From the NCBI RefSeq assembly GCF_900496995.4, contig NW_024470328.1, forward strand, positions 124,001 to 188,000: DNA of 64,000 nucleotides. Reading direction: 5' to 3'. The translations under genes and the position numbers were made by a program. A model generated the notes under the pieces. The model saw nothing but the letters and a program-made list of their open reading frames with translations. It was not told the origin of the DNA and searched no databases. This stretch comes from Aquila chrysaetos chrysaetos (Eukaryota > Chordata > Aves > Accipitriformes > Accipitridae). Positions 21,626-33,722 of this stretch are shown here, in pieces. How positions within the stretch are numbered: position 1 is the first letter of the stretch; each line of letters begins with the position of its first letter.

Positions 21626-24600
21626 CTTGTGCCATCATTGGGCAGGACACGCAGACAGTGACAGGCAGGGATCTCCTTTAGCCCTGCTGAGGGAAGGGAG
21701 TAATCCGGGTCCATGGAAGCATCTCATGCTGGGATTGTAGTCCTGGGGCTGGAAAGGGACTCAGCTCCCTCCCATGCCCACCACAAACCCACGGGAGCTG
21801 GGATTCCTCTTGCCTCAGTGCAGGTCTGCATTAAATAAGCACCTGCATGTCAGCTCCTTGTCTCAGCTCCCATGCTAAGTAATGGTGATGGAGGCCAGGA
21901 GTGAGCTGTTCAGATGCAAATGTCTGGTGACATTGGAGGTGCCAGAGGTGGTCAAAGAGATGTTGCAGGTAATCGAGACAGATCCAAGATATGTGCAGGC
22001 TGATATAGAGACAGGACAACATCTGAGTGCCTCTTCTTGGCAGCTCCTGGGGAATTGCTTTTGGCCAACTGAAATGACAGCTGATGCCCAAATTAAGGGT
22101 GAGGGAATCTGTCCCTCCTCATGATGTTCAGGGTGGCCTATAGAGCTATTCCTCCAATGGAATGGAGTCATGTGCCATAGGGAGAGCTCAGGCTCTCGCT
22201 TTCTCTTCTCCATCTGTTGGATTTACGAGACCTTGACTGATAATATTGGCAGTTGTCTCATGTTCAGCCCCACCTTGGGTTACCGAATTCAGAGCAGCTA
22301 CTCAATTCAGTGTTCAGATCCAGGCCCACAGAGCTACAGGAGATGCCAGGGCTGGCACAGAAATCACAGGTCCTACACGAAAAGCAGTTCTCCTTCAGGG
22401 GGAGTGTGCGACAGACACCCCAGATGGCATCTCAGAGAGTATGATTTGGTGCCTTTGTGCCATTGACCGCTGCCATCAGTCAGAGGCACCAGTCACCAGA
22501 TGCCATCAGAGAGGCAAATTCTGTCCCTTCTTCTACCCATTACCTGCAGGCATTACGTGATCACAAAGCACATCACTCCACAGTCATTTCTCACTCCCTT
22601 GATGATCCAACCAAGGAACAGCCCAAGCATTTGAACAGTGTTCCTGGGTACATCTTGCCTTCAAAGACAGCATCCTCTAAGCACAGCTGTGGTTCATACC
22701 AAAAGTCAGCTGAAACTCAAAAGGCAATTCAAGGGCACCAAGAGGAGCTCTTGCTACATCAGGAACAGATAAAAAAGAAAGAGAGATACTACAGGACCAC
22801 TAATACATTAAGTGAGAGTAGGTATAGAGAGATCTGAGATCGCCTATTTCGTCTTTGAATCAGTTACCGCCAGCAAGGTCTCCCAGGCCTTTGTGCTTTG
22901 AGGCGGGACTCTAGAAGGAAAAGGGGAACAACCAGTGGTGGATGAGGATCACGCCAGGGCTTACCTAGCAAACCACACCCTTACCAGTCCATGGGACCAG
23001 AGGGGCTGCAATCAAGGGTACTGAGAGAGTGTTTTTCACCAGGAAGTGTTGGTCTGTTCTGATCCCAGTAAGGAAGGCACTCAGACTCTGAGAGGCATCA
23101 TTTAGAATGCTCTTCCTTAGGTCTAGCAGTCTAAAGGGGAGAATTGTACAGATAATCTTATGTCCCTTTAGATGGCTGGGACCCCAGGAGGTGTAGCATG
23201 GAGGCAAGAAGGAGGAGGAGGGTGGATGCCCCCTGTATGAAGGGGAAGCTTGGATTGATGGAGGTCCTCCATGTGACAGGCAACAGGTTGGGTTAGCTTT
23301 TGTCACTGAGGATCAGAGAAGTCCGTAAAAGTGACATTGTGCTGGCAGTTACAAACTGCTTGATGATGGGAGAGTAAACAGAAAAGGTCTTTTGTCAGCA
23401 CCCGAGGAAGTCTCCAAGTTGATGAGCAGGTGCCTATGGGGGACTGGAAGTGCCCTGGCATTCACTGGCCAGGCAAAGCAACTGGGTGCCAACATTCTGG
23501 AAGATCGTGGGATAACTTCTTAACAGAGTTGTTAGGTGGGCCAACAAAGGTGATGCTCACCTGGACTTGACCCTGGCCAACAAGGAAAAGCTTGTCAGGA
23601 TGTGATCACCAGCGTCAGCCTTAGCTTCATGACCATGAAACAGTGGGGTCTCAGACACTAAAGGGCATTGAGGAAGGCCAGCAGCAGAGAACAGACTCTG
23701 GACTCCAGAGGAGAAGTCTTTGACTTCCTTGGGAGACTGATCCAGGTGGTGCCATGGGAAGCAGCTCTGAAGGGTGAAGGAGCATGAGCACATCTGACAG
23801 GCCTGACAGGACAGGCTCCTCCAAGCACAAGAATGATCTCTCCAAGTACCCATGCAAAGGGTCATTCCTCCCAGGAGAGAGCTCTTGCCATTAAATGATG
23901 ATAGTTAGCAATGAGAGAAAAATCACTGGGCTAAAAACTTCATGCCAGAGGTTACACATGTGAAATTAATAGCTACCTTGTCAAGTAAGACTGAATGACA
24001 GGAAGGAAGTTAATAAATTTATCAACATCACGTAGTGCTATTGTACAATAGGCAACCCTGAGGGAGTCTGGATCAGCGCAAGGCTTTGTGTTTCAAGAAA
24101 GGAACACCAAATGCATGGCACCTAATGAACTCCTGGAGCCTTGCAAAAGCACTCAGACCTCCAAGAGCACAGAGGTGCCTCAGGGAGGTCCTCCCCTCAC
24201 ACATCTTGAAGTGCTTCCTCAACTGGTGTTTCTCAGATCCCTGAATGGTGAATGGAGAAACCATGGTCATTAATGGTCATTACCTGAGGAAAGCCTTGAG
24301 ACCTGCTTAACTTCTCAGTAGTGATTAGGCAGTGATTGGAGGTGTGTAGTGATGCGAGAAAGGGTAGAGGGAAGACATCAAGAATCAAGGAGATGGTTCA
24401 GGGCTTTAACAAATCCTTACAACCACACCTGAGCCCAGCAATGGAAAGCAGTTGATGTCTGTAGGTGGAGGAGGAGTAGGTGTGCCCTGGGAGTGTGGCT
24501 GCAGGACCCTGCACAAACCAGGGCTTATATGAGAAGTTTCCGTCATGGGAGCGTGCCTCAACCCAGCAGATGGGGAATGCCCATTGCTGGGGGTGGCTGA

Positions 24601-26503
24601 ACACTGCTCCTCATGGCCCGTGAGCCGACCTTCCTGTCTTCCTCTCCTTCACTACCCACACTTGCCTGGAATTCAGGAAACATCCATGAGCCTGGAGAAT
24701 CCATGAACCTCCTGGAGTGAGGTCTCATTGCTGCAGGGGAAGTGAGAACATTTTGGGAGACTGATGCGAGTGGAGGGAGAGAGCAGGGTGTGTGTCGCAG
24801 AGAGTGTGTTACAGGCCAGAAGGGTACCCAAAGGATCAAGTGGCAGTCATGCTACTGTGGAATAGTTCAAGTTGTGATTTTTAGGGCAGCAGCAGCAGGA
24901 GGAATGGCAGTGCGGTGCTGGGATATGGATCCAAACTGAGGATGCAAACAAATCTGGGACTGGGACATCTCAGGTGATTGAGGAATGTCAGCAGGGCTAT
25001 GAAAGAAGCTGGACGGGTTGTGGGGAATTCACAGGCATTGCCAAATCCCCAGAACACCCACAGAGCTTTGTGTTTAAAGCAACAAAATCTACCACCAAGT
25101 TGTACACACACCCGCACTCACACTGACCCTCAGTAGAGCCCTGAGCAATGCATGAGGGAAAGGACCTCTTTTACCAGGCCCTGGGGGTCAGGGCTTGGCC
25201 ACTCTGATGATTAACAAACACCAGGGGCTTACATGTGATCAGAGCCACCAGCACATTGCCTTTGCCACCTGCAACCAGTGTCTCCAAGATTTTGCCTATT
25301 TAGCCCCCAGGGACCCACACATTGACTGGTCATTCCCTTGATGGCTTTGTCAGTGTTGGCCCTCAGTGGGGCCTCCAACACCCTCAGAAACTTGGGGTTT
25401 TCTTCTGCCTTCCACTTTGTCAAAGGCTTATTTCTGCTTTCAGTATCTGCAGTTCAGGAACTTGGCACCAGAGGGCTCCTTAACATGCAAAACACCCTAA
25501 CAGGCCACGCCTCTGTGCATAACTTTCCCTAACTCTTCAAGTCTTCTGTGGCTCATTGGAGAAATTTCAGGAGTAGAGCCAAGCAGAGAAGATTGAAATG
25601 ATAAGTAACAAAAAAATCAGGATTTCTTCTGTTTCCAGTTTTCTTTGTCTTGCCGCTTACAGAACACGTAATCTCAGCCTTCTCCAATTCATATTGATCC
25701 ACAGAATCTGCCGATAATGTCTGAACATGTAGGAAACAGTAAGATTGTTTCTGTCAGACAATGTATGGGACATCATTGTCCTGTGCCCCATCGTCATCAT
25801 TGGTCCCTCACCACCACCTTCATCCATCATTTCTCTCAGGGGTCACCTGGACTTGCATCATGATTTCTCAAATCCAAGCTTTTCCTACTAAAGTCTATAG
25901 CTGAATGATTCACCTCTTCTGCACAGATTCCCACTGGCTTTATTTGGAGAGCCAGCTGCACACTATCACAGAAGAATGGTGCTTACCTGCCATTATTAAA
26001 AACAAAATGTAGCAAAGAAAAACAATTCATTAAAAAATAATGTATGAAGTCCAAGTTTCCTCCACTGAAGTCCACTTTCTGCTGTGGGTCACCTTAGTGG
26101 AACACTTTCAGTGAGATACTCAGGAGAACAGGTACAACCACAATGGAGGAGTTGGCTCAAGAGACCATCAAGCAGACTACTGAAAGACAAGGCAAGCTTT
26201 AAAGCACCTCAAGCTCTGAGCAGCACCTGGGTAGCTGAGAGGTGTTTGAATGGGTAGAGACCAATGAGAAGAGGAAAGCTGGATGGACACTGGGAAATGC
26301 AGACGTCCAGGCAGTCTGCTGGAAAGATTTCTTTAGAAATGGTCAGTTCAAGCAGGACATGTGGAAACCTGTGAGAGAGTGGTGAGAGTCAATACACAGG
26401 ATACTAGGCAGAGCAGTGTCACGGGTGTAATGGGGAAAATCAATATTTCTACTCCTGAGCATAGTACATGAGCTGGAAATTTCCATGTTGACATGATGGG
26501 AAA
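21626..26503. other. Non-coding part of SD1
   Basis: No gene is recognised. Sub-blocks of it recur elsewhere: 22.9-24.03 kb (diverged) at 10.7-11.45 kb; 23.98-24.78 and 25.33-25.42 kb inverted at 63.08-64.0 kb; and 24.06-26.3 kb in diverged form at 30.6-32.1 kb. The unit is therefore an old low-copy repeat of this region. Confidence 0.6.
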
Positions 26504-26950
26504 ACATTGTCTGTGAAGGAACAGTGTTTGATGCATTTCAGCTGATGAAAAATGTGCTCATTTTTTCTCTAAGAGTGGAGAACAGTTCCTGAGCTTTGCA
26601 GGCAGGGCACAGCTGTGCTTGTCCATTCAGGCCCAGAAGGTGCTTACCATGCCAAGGCCAAAGCTGTGCAACTGGAGGGCAGTTCTCTCAGTTTATGCAT
26701 GCTCCTTGCCAGGGATGGGATTCATCCTGCCTAGTTTTGATGGTGAGACTAAGTCACCCAAATGGCATTATTTCCAGGAACATGGCCATGTATCAAACAG
26801 ACCTTATGTGGGGCAATGACTCAGAGACACTGCAGCTGTAAGCTCCAGCCCCATCAGGCAGATCTTGTCCTGGGACCAGATGTCTCACTTCCTGCTTGGT
26901 AATGGTGCTCCCCAACCATCTGCAATACAAATGTGGGTACCAAATGAGCT
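26504..26950. other. Nothing recognised
   Basis: This sequence lies beyond the SD1 edge. It has no LTR, CR1 or protein motif that I can support. Confidence 0.35.
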
Positions 26951-26954
26951 CCAC

Positions 26955-27070
26955 CCACAGGGGTTATAGGGTAAGAGTAAGATTTAGCTCAGAGGTAAGG
27001 CTTGAGGTAAGGGATTAGGGTAGTGGATTCCCAAGAGGGTGAGTGGTGCCATTGAGGGGTAGGGTTGTGA
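26955..27070 (+). repeat. Degenerate TTAGGG-like tract
   Basis: The G-rich plus strand has 'gggttatagggtaag', 'gtaagggattagggtag' and 'ggggtagggttgtgag'. The hexamer is only partly preserved. Confidence 0.5.
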
Positions 27071-27094
27071 GCTAATGTTGTTGCTTAGAAATAG

Positions 27095-27405
27095 AGGAAG
27101 GGCCAAACAGAAATGGGGAGAGAGGAACCTCATGAAATTCAACCAGGGAAAGTGTAAAGTCCTGCCCCTGGGAGGGGGGCAATAACTCCAGGCACCACTC
27201 TGTGCTGGGGGAAACCCAGCTACCTGCAAAGCTGGAATAGAGTTTTGGAGAAAATGTTCTGGTGGGCACCAAGTTGACCATCAGCCAGCAATGTGCCCTG
27301 GCTGCAAAGAAGGCTGAGGGTATCCTGGGTTGCATTAGGAGGAGTGTTGCCAGCAGGCTGGTGGTGGGGATCCTTCCCCTTTACTCAGCACTGGTGAGGC
27401 CACAC
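27095..27405 (+). mobile_element. CR1 internal fragment
   Basis: Sense CR1 landmarks: 'aacctcatgaaattcaacc', 'gtaaagtcctgcccctggg', 'caccaagttgaccatcagcc', 'gcattaggaggagtgttgcc' and 'tactcagcactggtgaggcc'. Both ends are truncated, and it lies between two telomere-like tracts of opposite orientation. Confidence 0.85.
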
Positions 27406-27575
27406 CCTAAAGACTAACCAGACAGCCAAAGCAGAACACCAGACCATCACCCTAAACCTTTGCCTAATCCCTAACCCTGAAAGGTGAGCTCTAATCCCTA
27501 AACCCTAACCTGAACACTTAACACCTGAAGCCCTCATTCCCATGCTCTAAGGCCCTCACCTTGAACCCCTTTCCT
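27404..27575 (-). repeat. Degenerate CCCTAA-like tract
   Basis: The C-rich plus strand has 'accctaaacc', 'aatccctaaccctgaa' and 'atccctaaaccctaacctg', mixed with diverged repeats. It is opposite in orientation to the tract at 26,955-27,070. Confidence 0.55.
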
Positions 27576-28500
27576 ACCCTAATTTAGGCTGTTTGGTTCC
27601 TGGGGGCAGGGCAGGGATGGTGAGGTCCCAAAGCAGAGCCATGGCATTGGAAGAGGAATGTGAGGTGACCTTTATCTGATCAGATCCTGGGCCACAAGGA
27701 AGAGATGGGTGGGAATGCTGTGATGAGGTCAGCTGTGCCTCAGGATCTCATGGGCCAGCAGGAGACACATGGCTGGGAAGGTGGCTGTGAGGGCACCTCT
27801 GCTGGCATCCCTGATAGGCCTGCAGCAGACTTGTGTGTTGTTTTGCCTCAGGAGGTGCCTTTGTTCATTGTGCAGCAAGCTGTGCAGATCCCACCCAGGT
27901 AAGGGTTATCCTGGTTTGGTCCTGGGAGCTCTTTCAGTGTTTTCTTACAAGAAAACAATTCTTGTCATCTTTCCTACTATCCCAGAAGGGGATGTTTGTT
28001 TCTGCAGTTTTAGGTGCAGGTAAGGACATGCAGGTGGCCTAATTGCTGGTACCAGCTGGGAGCTTCCTGCAGGTTTCTCTGCTACAATCAAGTTTATCCT
28101 GCATTGAGATATGCTTAGCACAACACAGCCTGAAGGCCAAGCTGTAAGTGGAGCACAGCCCAGCCCAGGCCTGGCTCTGCTTAGGTTTACTGTTACATGG
28201 ATCACTCACTCCTCCAGGTACCATGGTCTTCTGGTCAGGATCCCTGAACTGCCTGATGAAGGTTGGGAAGAAGATGAGGTGTCCCTCAGACGGCTGGAGG
28301 AAGGGACACAATTTTAGGCCCTGTTAGTCACTGCAGACTTGGAAGACCATGGACCTCTGCTAGAAGGCCTCAGTTGAAGGGAAGGTCAAAGGTGTTCCAT
28401 GACCCAACATGATGAGATACACTCCTGGACTTCTTTTTCACAGGAAAAGAAGGCAGGGCTGGTGGAGGAGTTGGAGGGCAGCTTTGGCTGCACTGTGAGT
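27576..28500. other. Nothing recognised
   Basis: No supported gene or repeat boundary was seen. 28,385-28,500 is probably decayed CR1-related DNA. Confidence 0.35.
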
Positions 28501-29015
28501 GAGGTTAAAGGGTAGAAAACCCTGAGGCAAGTGAGCAAGACAAATTGTAGCAGTGCAGAGCAGAGAGGAAGGATGACTGCATCCAACCTGCTGGCAGTGC
28601 TCTTCCTAATGCAGCCCAGGATGCCGTTGGACTTGCTTGCAGTAAAGGTGCAAACCAAGGAGAAGAGAAGGTTTTGGGGAGACCTAGTAAGAGCCTTCCC
28701 ATACCTTCTTGGATGTCATCATGAAAATGCATCTGGGCTCTTCACTGTTGTGCATGATGGGAGGATGAAGGCCAATGGGCATCAGCTGAAACAGATAAGG
28801 AAACACTTTAAGAAAAACTCTGAAGACACTCAAGCACTGGAGCAGATTTCCCAGAGAGCTTGTGTCATCTCCATCCTTGGAGCTTTTCAAGCCCAGAATG
28901 CGTGAAGCCCTGAGCACCCTGCTCTGACCCCAGAGCTGACCCTGCTGCGAGTAAGAGGTTGGCCTAAAGACCTCCTGAGGTCCCTCCCAACATGAATGAT
29001 TCTGCATTTCCATCC
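28501..29015. mobile_element. Two CR1 fragments in opposite orientation
   Basis: About 28,530-28,650 is antisense CR1 ('gcagcccaggatgccgttgg'). About 28,720-29,010 is a sense CR1 3' end ('gagcagatttcccagagagc', 'tccatccttggagcttttca', 'acctcctgaggtccctccc', ending near 'aatgattctgc'). They are separate insertions or a rearranged element. Confidence 0.75.
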
Positions 29016-29539
29016 TCAACTGATCTTCCCTTTTTCATGGGAGGTAAAGCACTCGGGTTCTTGGTGACCACTGAAGACAGCTGGAAAGAAGTTTGGTCAG
29101 ATGATCTGTGACTTTCCTCTCCCACTCCAGGCATGGTTGCTCAGTTGTAGGGCTCCTTGGCAGGTACCCCCAAAACAGCCATGATCATTTCCATTGCTTC
29201 ACCTTTTCTTTTCTTTTCCCCCCTTTTCCCACTCTCAATTACTTCCCCTTGACCATCCATGTACCCCCCATGTAAATAGCCCATCCCTCTTTACCCTTTT
29301 CTCCCTGGCCCTCGTTTTGTATCCTTTTACCCTCATTTTCTGAGCTTGTCCCCATGGGAATTCCTCTCCTGGTCAGCAATTCCATTGAAAAGGTACTTCC
29401 CTTTATTGTCTGTGATGTCCTGCAATTCCTCAAGCTGTTGCCTTGTCAGAGGCACCACAAGTCAGGGTGAGCTGCCTGCATGCACACATTAACAACTGCA
29501 CAATGGAGCTTCACTCCTGGGGGACCCTGCAAACCTCTG

Positions 29540-29992
29540 GGATTTGGTCAGTAGAAACCTCATGAAGCTTTACAAGGCTCCATGGTCAGTCCTGCACCTG
29601 AGGACAGAATAACCCCATACATGAGGGCACGCTGGGATCTGAATAGCTCAGGGGTGACCCTGAGGAGCTGGGCCTGGCTGTTATGAGGGATGCTATATGA
29701 GGCAGAGGTGCATGCTCACCTTGAATGAGGCCAACTGCCTACAGGGCTGCATTAGCAGGGGAGCATGGCCACCCAGAGAAGGGAGTTCTCATCCCCCTTG
29801 ACTCAGCACTGGTGTGGCAACCTCCAGGCTAGTGTGTGTGCATGTGGGGCTCCCTGTTCTGGAGGAATGAGGAGGAACTGGAGAGGGTCAGAGGAGATGT
29901 GCTAGGCTGGGGTTTGGGACGTCTGTGGAGAGGCTGAGGGACCTGGGCTTCTTGAGCCTGGTGAAGTGGAGGCTCAGGGCACTATAGCAGTA
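29540..29992 (+). mobile_element. Diverged CR1 fragment
   Basis: Sense CR1 pattern: 'gaaacctcatgaagctttac', 'gactcagcactggtgtggc', 'ggtcagaggagatgtgctag', 'gagaggctgagggacctggg'. Its inverted duplicate is at about 49,020-49,470. Confidence 0.75.
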
Positions 29993-29998
29993 GCCTGC

Positions 29999-30462
29999 TG
30001 TGGGAGAATTTGTGGGAGAAATTGTGGGAGGACGAAGGAAACTGCACAAGGCACAACTGTTGTTGTAAGTTTACTAACTGCACAAAGGCACAATTATTGT
30101 GAGCTTGCTGAAGAATGCACAAAAAGTAAAACAAGATCGGGCGTATGTGACTGATAACAGGAGGGCGATGTGACTGAAGACAGAGTGCAAGACAGCATGC
30201 AGGTGGAGGAAACTATTCGCGTGATTAGAGGACTTTATCCAATTAGACTATTGTTTAAGCGCTTGAACGGCACATGTTAACCAATCAAGAAATGGCTTAT
30301 GTGTGAGTAGATACTAGAAACATAGATAACCGAGTGTTGCACAGTTAATAAACGGAGAAATCGTTTGATCCACAGTATCTGTGTTAGTCCGTTTTCTCCC
30401 CAGGGCGAGTCCCTGGCGGCGTGTTGTTTTCCCTAGATTGTCGCAGCGGAGAAAGTGCGACA
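29999..30462 (+). mobile_element. Solo LTR, ERVK/alpharetrovirus-like, with 6-bp target duplication
   Basis: The 464-bp element starts TGTGGGAGAATTTGTGGG and ends GCGACA. It is flanked by GCCTGC (29,993-29,998) and GCCAGC (30,463-30,468), a 6-bp duplication with one mismatch; six bases is typical of ERVK-like integrases. An AATAAA signal lies at about 30,346-30,351 with 'gttgcacag' just upstream. The inverted duplicate at about 49,012 joins the two flanks directly, an empty site. Confidence 0.92.
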
Positions 30463-32121
30463 GCCAGCAACTGCTTGAAGGGTGGTTTCAGAGGTAATGG
30501 AGCTTTTCTTGGTAGTGGGAAGAGACAGAAACCTCCACAAAGTGCGGCTTGGAAGGTTCTGACTGGAGGTGAGGAAAAAGAAGTCTCACTCAAAGGGTAG
30601 CCTTGTGGTGTAAGAGGTCACCCAGAGGGAGTCTGGATCAGCCCATGGCTTTGTGTTTCAAGGAACAGCGAATGATGGGTGGAGAGACATGTGTGAAGAT
30701 AGAGAAAGCGAGGGTGAGAGCTAGGTGGGAAAGCAAGATGGGTATCAACAGCCTGAAGGGAAAGAGGTGCAGGCATGGGACAGCACAGGACAGCCTGCAG
30801 TAGAGATGGCAAAGGGCTCTGGCAAGGCCAAAAGGCTCAACAGGACCAAGGGCTTTTTCCCCGTGGCTATGGCAGTTGCCTTTACCACCGAGGCCTACCA
30901 GGAGACATTTTCTTCTGAGTCTCTGGATTTGTTTTGTTCTCGCCCCTGCTTCGGGAGGCCCAGAGGTTGCATAGAATTTTTCCTGCACTCGGCATTGCTC
31001 ACCCTCACATCCCTCTGCCCCCAGGAAGAGCCCTGAGCCATGTGTGAGGGACAGGATCTGAGGTCCCAGGGCCTGGGGGTGAGGGCTTGGCTTTCTGCTT
31101 CATCAAACAAAGCCAGGGTTTTCTCAGCATCAGAGCCACCTGCACAGTGCCTTGGCCTACCTGGAATCACAGCCTCCAATTATCTGCTCTAACGAGTCCA
31201 TGGGGAGCCTTTGCCAGTCATGGCCCTCAGTGGGGCCCATTAATGCTGCAAGGTACTTTGAGTTTTGCTTCTGACTTCTTGAGCAGTTTCTTCAATCTCC
31301 TCTCAGTACCTGAGGTTCCTTTAATGAGTCCCAAATGCACTATGGGGCTCATTAAACTGCAGAATGCCCTAACAAGCCATGTCTCTTCCTGTAATGTTCT
31401 TCAAGTCTTCAAGATTTGTACAGCTAATTAGAGACGTTTCCTAGTATAGTTAAGGAGGAAGATTTCAAAGTGTATCTCATAAAAATGATTTTTTATATTA
31501 ACAGCTATTTTCTATTACTTTTCGTTTTAAAGAAGAGAGCATAGAAGCATTCTGTGTTTGATATTGATGCAGACTGTCTCCTCAGGGGGACTGGACAGGT
31601 ACAGAAAGCAGTCCCTTGAGGTGTGACACTGTATAGACAACCTTGCTCCTCACCTCTCCAACCTCACCATTTCTGCCTTTGGCCACCTGGGACTGAGATT
31701 ACTTACTTTGCCTTACATCAGACTTCTCCACCCAAGTCTGAAGCTGGATGTTACGGCTCCCTTGCATCAGCTCCCACCTGCTGTCCTTAGAGAACTGGCT
31801 GCACATGGGCACAGCAGGACTTTTCCTCTTTGCAAGCAAAGAAAAGTAAAGCATGCTGAAGTTTCATAAACAATAAAAGACACTCCGCAACCATGCGCTA
31901 AGTACAAGCTGTGTCTAATGAGGTTGCCTCTCTACAAGGGATAATCTTATGAGAAACATTTTAGGTAGGGAGGTGAAAAAGGTAGATATAATCATAGTTA
32001 AGGAGCTGACTAAGGAGACAACTAGACTACTGAAAGACAGGCAAGCTTTTAATTCCCTGAAGCTCAAGCAGCAACCAGATAAGTGAGGGGTATCTGAATG
32101 AACAAAGAGTAGGAGAAAAAG

Positions 32122-32343
32122 GAGACCTCTACCAATCCCATCACCTTTCCAAAGGGATATTCCAAAGAAATAGCCACCTTCCCCTGTAACTTCAGTACCA
32201 CTATTCTGCCTGTTACGCGCTGTATTGTATTCCTTTAATCTTTCTTATACTTTCACCTGTCCCGATACAATGACCGTTTCAAAAGTCACCTTTTCAGATG
32301 CAGGCTGTCCAGACAAAGGCCATTTTCATTATTCGCCAACTTT
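32122..32343 (+). repeat. Segment X, copy 1 (orientation differs in the duplicate)
   Basis: Runs from 'gagacctctaccaatccc' to 'cattattcgccaactt'. It recurs on the plus strand at about 47,143-47,363, although the neighbouring block is inverted there. It is bounded on the left by aggagaaaaag (32,111-32,121) and on the right by its reverse complement ctttttctcct (32,344-32,354). The origin is unidentified. Confidence 0.75.
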
Positions 32344-32349
32344 CTTTTT

Positions 32350-33116
32350 CTCCTGTAGTGCACACAAAAAATATGTTAGGGAAGAAAGTCTGGGTTACTC
32401 CTGCCTCAGGCAAAGGTAAACCCATTCGTGGGATTGCTCTTGCTCAAGGACCTGGGTGCACTTGGTGGGTGATGAGAAAAGATGGGGAAGTCCGATGTGT
32501 GCCTCAAGGGGATTTGATTTTAGGTGAGAATAGCCAGAATTAACCTGTATGATATTAGTTGCTATATAACCCTGCTACTGTCTGTTATCATTACTATAAT
32601 TGTTATACGCTATATCCATAGTACTACAGTAAGAATCACTTACATCAACCAAGAATGAACCGTGATAAAACTGAGCGAAGCGCAGTTGTGATGGAACCAG
32701 AACTGACTCCAGCATGCAACAAGCCAACAGTGCACACCATCCTCCTGCTGCATCCAATGTCACCTGCTCGTCACACCGCACTGAAGCCCAATCCTGCTCT
32801 GCTGATGGAGAGGACTTTGCACCATCCCTCCTGCCCAGAAAGACTGGTATGACAGATGGAGCCCAGAGTCGGGAACTCAATGAACTCAACAAACGTTTTG
32901 TGAACATGACCCATAAACTAAAGGAATGATATCTCTCTGTGTGTGTATACATATATATATACATATATATCATTGTCTACATATCTCAAAAGGATGGAAA
33001 GGGTGATGATGATTGGCCAGGAAGTAGCTGAAGGTATGGGAACTGAGCATGACATCATTGGTATAGGATAAGGGGTGCATAGTGTCCTGGTTTCAGCTGG
33101 GATAGAGTTAATTGTT
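32350..33116 (+). mobile_element. ERVL-like remnant E: integrase C-terminus, 3' UTR, LTR start
   Basis: The frame at about 32,355-32,543 reads LGKKVWVTPASGKGK then PIRGIALAQGPGCTWWVMRK, the C-terminal integrase domain seen in copies C and D, ending at a TAA. It is followed by about 530 bases of non-coding 3' sequence, a weak polypurine stretch 'aggataaggggtgc' and the first 34 bases of an LTR of the 19.3-kb family (TGTCCTGGTTTCAGC from 33,083). The LTR is then cut off by CR1 sequence. A TA/TG microsatellite lies at 32,936-32,970. Everything 5' of the integrase end is missing. Confidence 0.8.
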
Positions 33117-33722
33117 AATAGCACCTCTCCTCATTGGCTCCTCTATCACTTGGAGAAGGCAGTTACCATCAACGCATTCCAGGAACCTCCTGGATTGCTT
33201 ATGCCCTGCTGTGTTGTCCCTCCAACAGATAGCAGGGTGGTTGAAGTCCCCCATGAGGACCGGGGCTTGTAAACGTGAGGCTGCTCCCATCTCTCTATAG
33301 AGGGCCTCATCTGCTCGGTCTTCCTGGTTGGGTGGCCTGTAGCAGACCCCCACAAGAATGTCACCTGTCCCTCCTTTCTCATTATTCCTGACCCATAAGC
33401 TCCTAGGAGATTCCTCATCCTTCCCCAGGTAGAGCTCCATGCACTCCAGCTGGTCATTGACATAGAGGGGGACACCCCCTCCTCGGCTCCCCTGCCTCTC
33501 CTTCCTAAGGAGCCTTTATCCATCCATTCCAACACTGCAGTCATAGGTGCCATCCCACCATGTCTCCATGATGCCAGTAAGATGCCGTGTTGTAATAATG
33601 TGTTGTCTGTCACATCCATCAATTTCTCCTGCCATGTCCCATAGGTTCCTATGTCAAGTACAGGGGGCTTCGCCCCAGGACAGGGCCTCACCAGGGGCAC
33701 AGTCATCTCTCTGCTGCCTTCC
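33117..33722 (-). mobile_element. CR1 endonuclease-region fragment
   Basis: The minus-strand frame shows METWWD (about 33,560), YKGSLGRRGRG, then ESPRSLWVRNNEKGG, VCYRPPNQ, and VLMGDFNHPAICWRDN, the apurinic-type endonuclease motifs of CR1 ORF2. One frame change separates the two parts. It abuts the truncated LTR at 33,116. Its outer end forms the left edge of SD2. Confidence 0.85.

Larger units (their letters stand above)
15834..26503 (+). repeat. Segmental duplication SD1 (direct copy of 33.6-42.56 kb)
   Basis: From about 15,834 ('tgtcacatcc..caatttctcctgcca') to about 26,503 the sequence follows 33,605-42,560 in the same order and orientation. Shared content includes the OR upstream half, an LTR at 19.3/35.26 kb with identical flanks, a CR1 tail at 21.46/37.4 kb and long non-coding blocks. 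Many stretches of 100 bases or more match with only one or two differences. The main differences are 1.9 kb (16,645-18,522) absent from SD2, an extra CR1 piece in SD2 and an expanded A run in SD2. The left edge lies in a CR1 endonuclease fragment. The right edge coincides with provirus C in SD2. Confidence 0.92.
29180..32121 (+). repeat. Low-copy block, inverted duplicate of 47.36-49.83 kb
   Basis: Reading this block on the plus strand matches 49,830 down to 47,364 on the minus strand, with long near-identical runs (for example 31,087-31,430 against 48,410-48,040). The copies differ by the LTR at 29,999-30,462, present only here. The right edge is an 11-base sequence aggagaaaaag (32,111-32,121). 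Part of the block (30.6-32.1 kb) is also a diverged relative of 24.06-26.3 kb. Confidence 0.9.

Noticed and set aside
28684..29019. 111-codon minus-strand frame
   Set aside because: It is antisense to a CR1 3' end.
30346..30351. AATAAA as the polyadenylation site of a host gene
   Set aside because: It lies at the expected place inside the solo LTR and no upstream gene exists.
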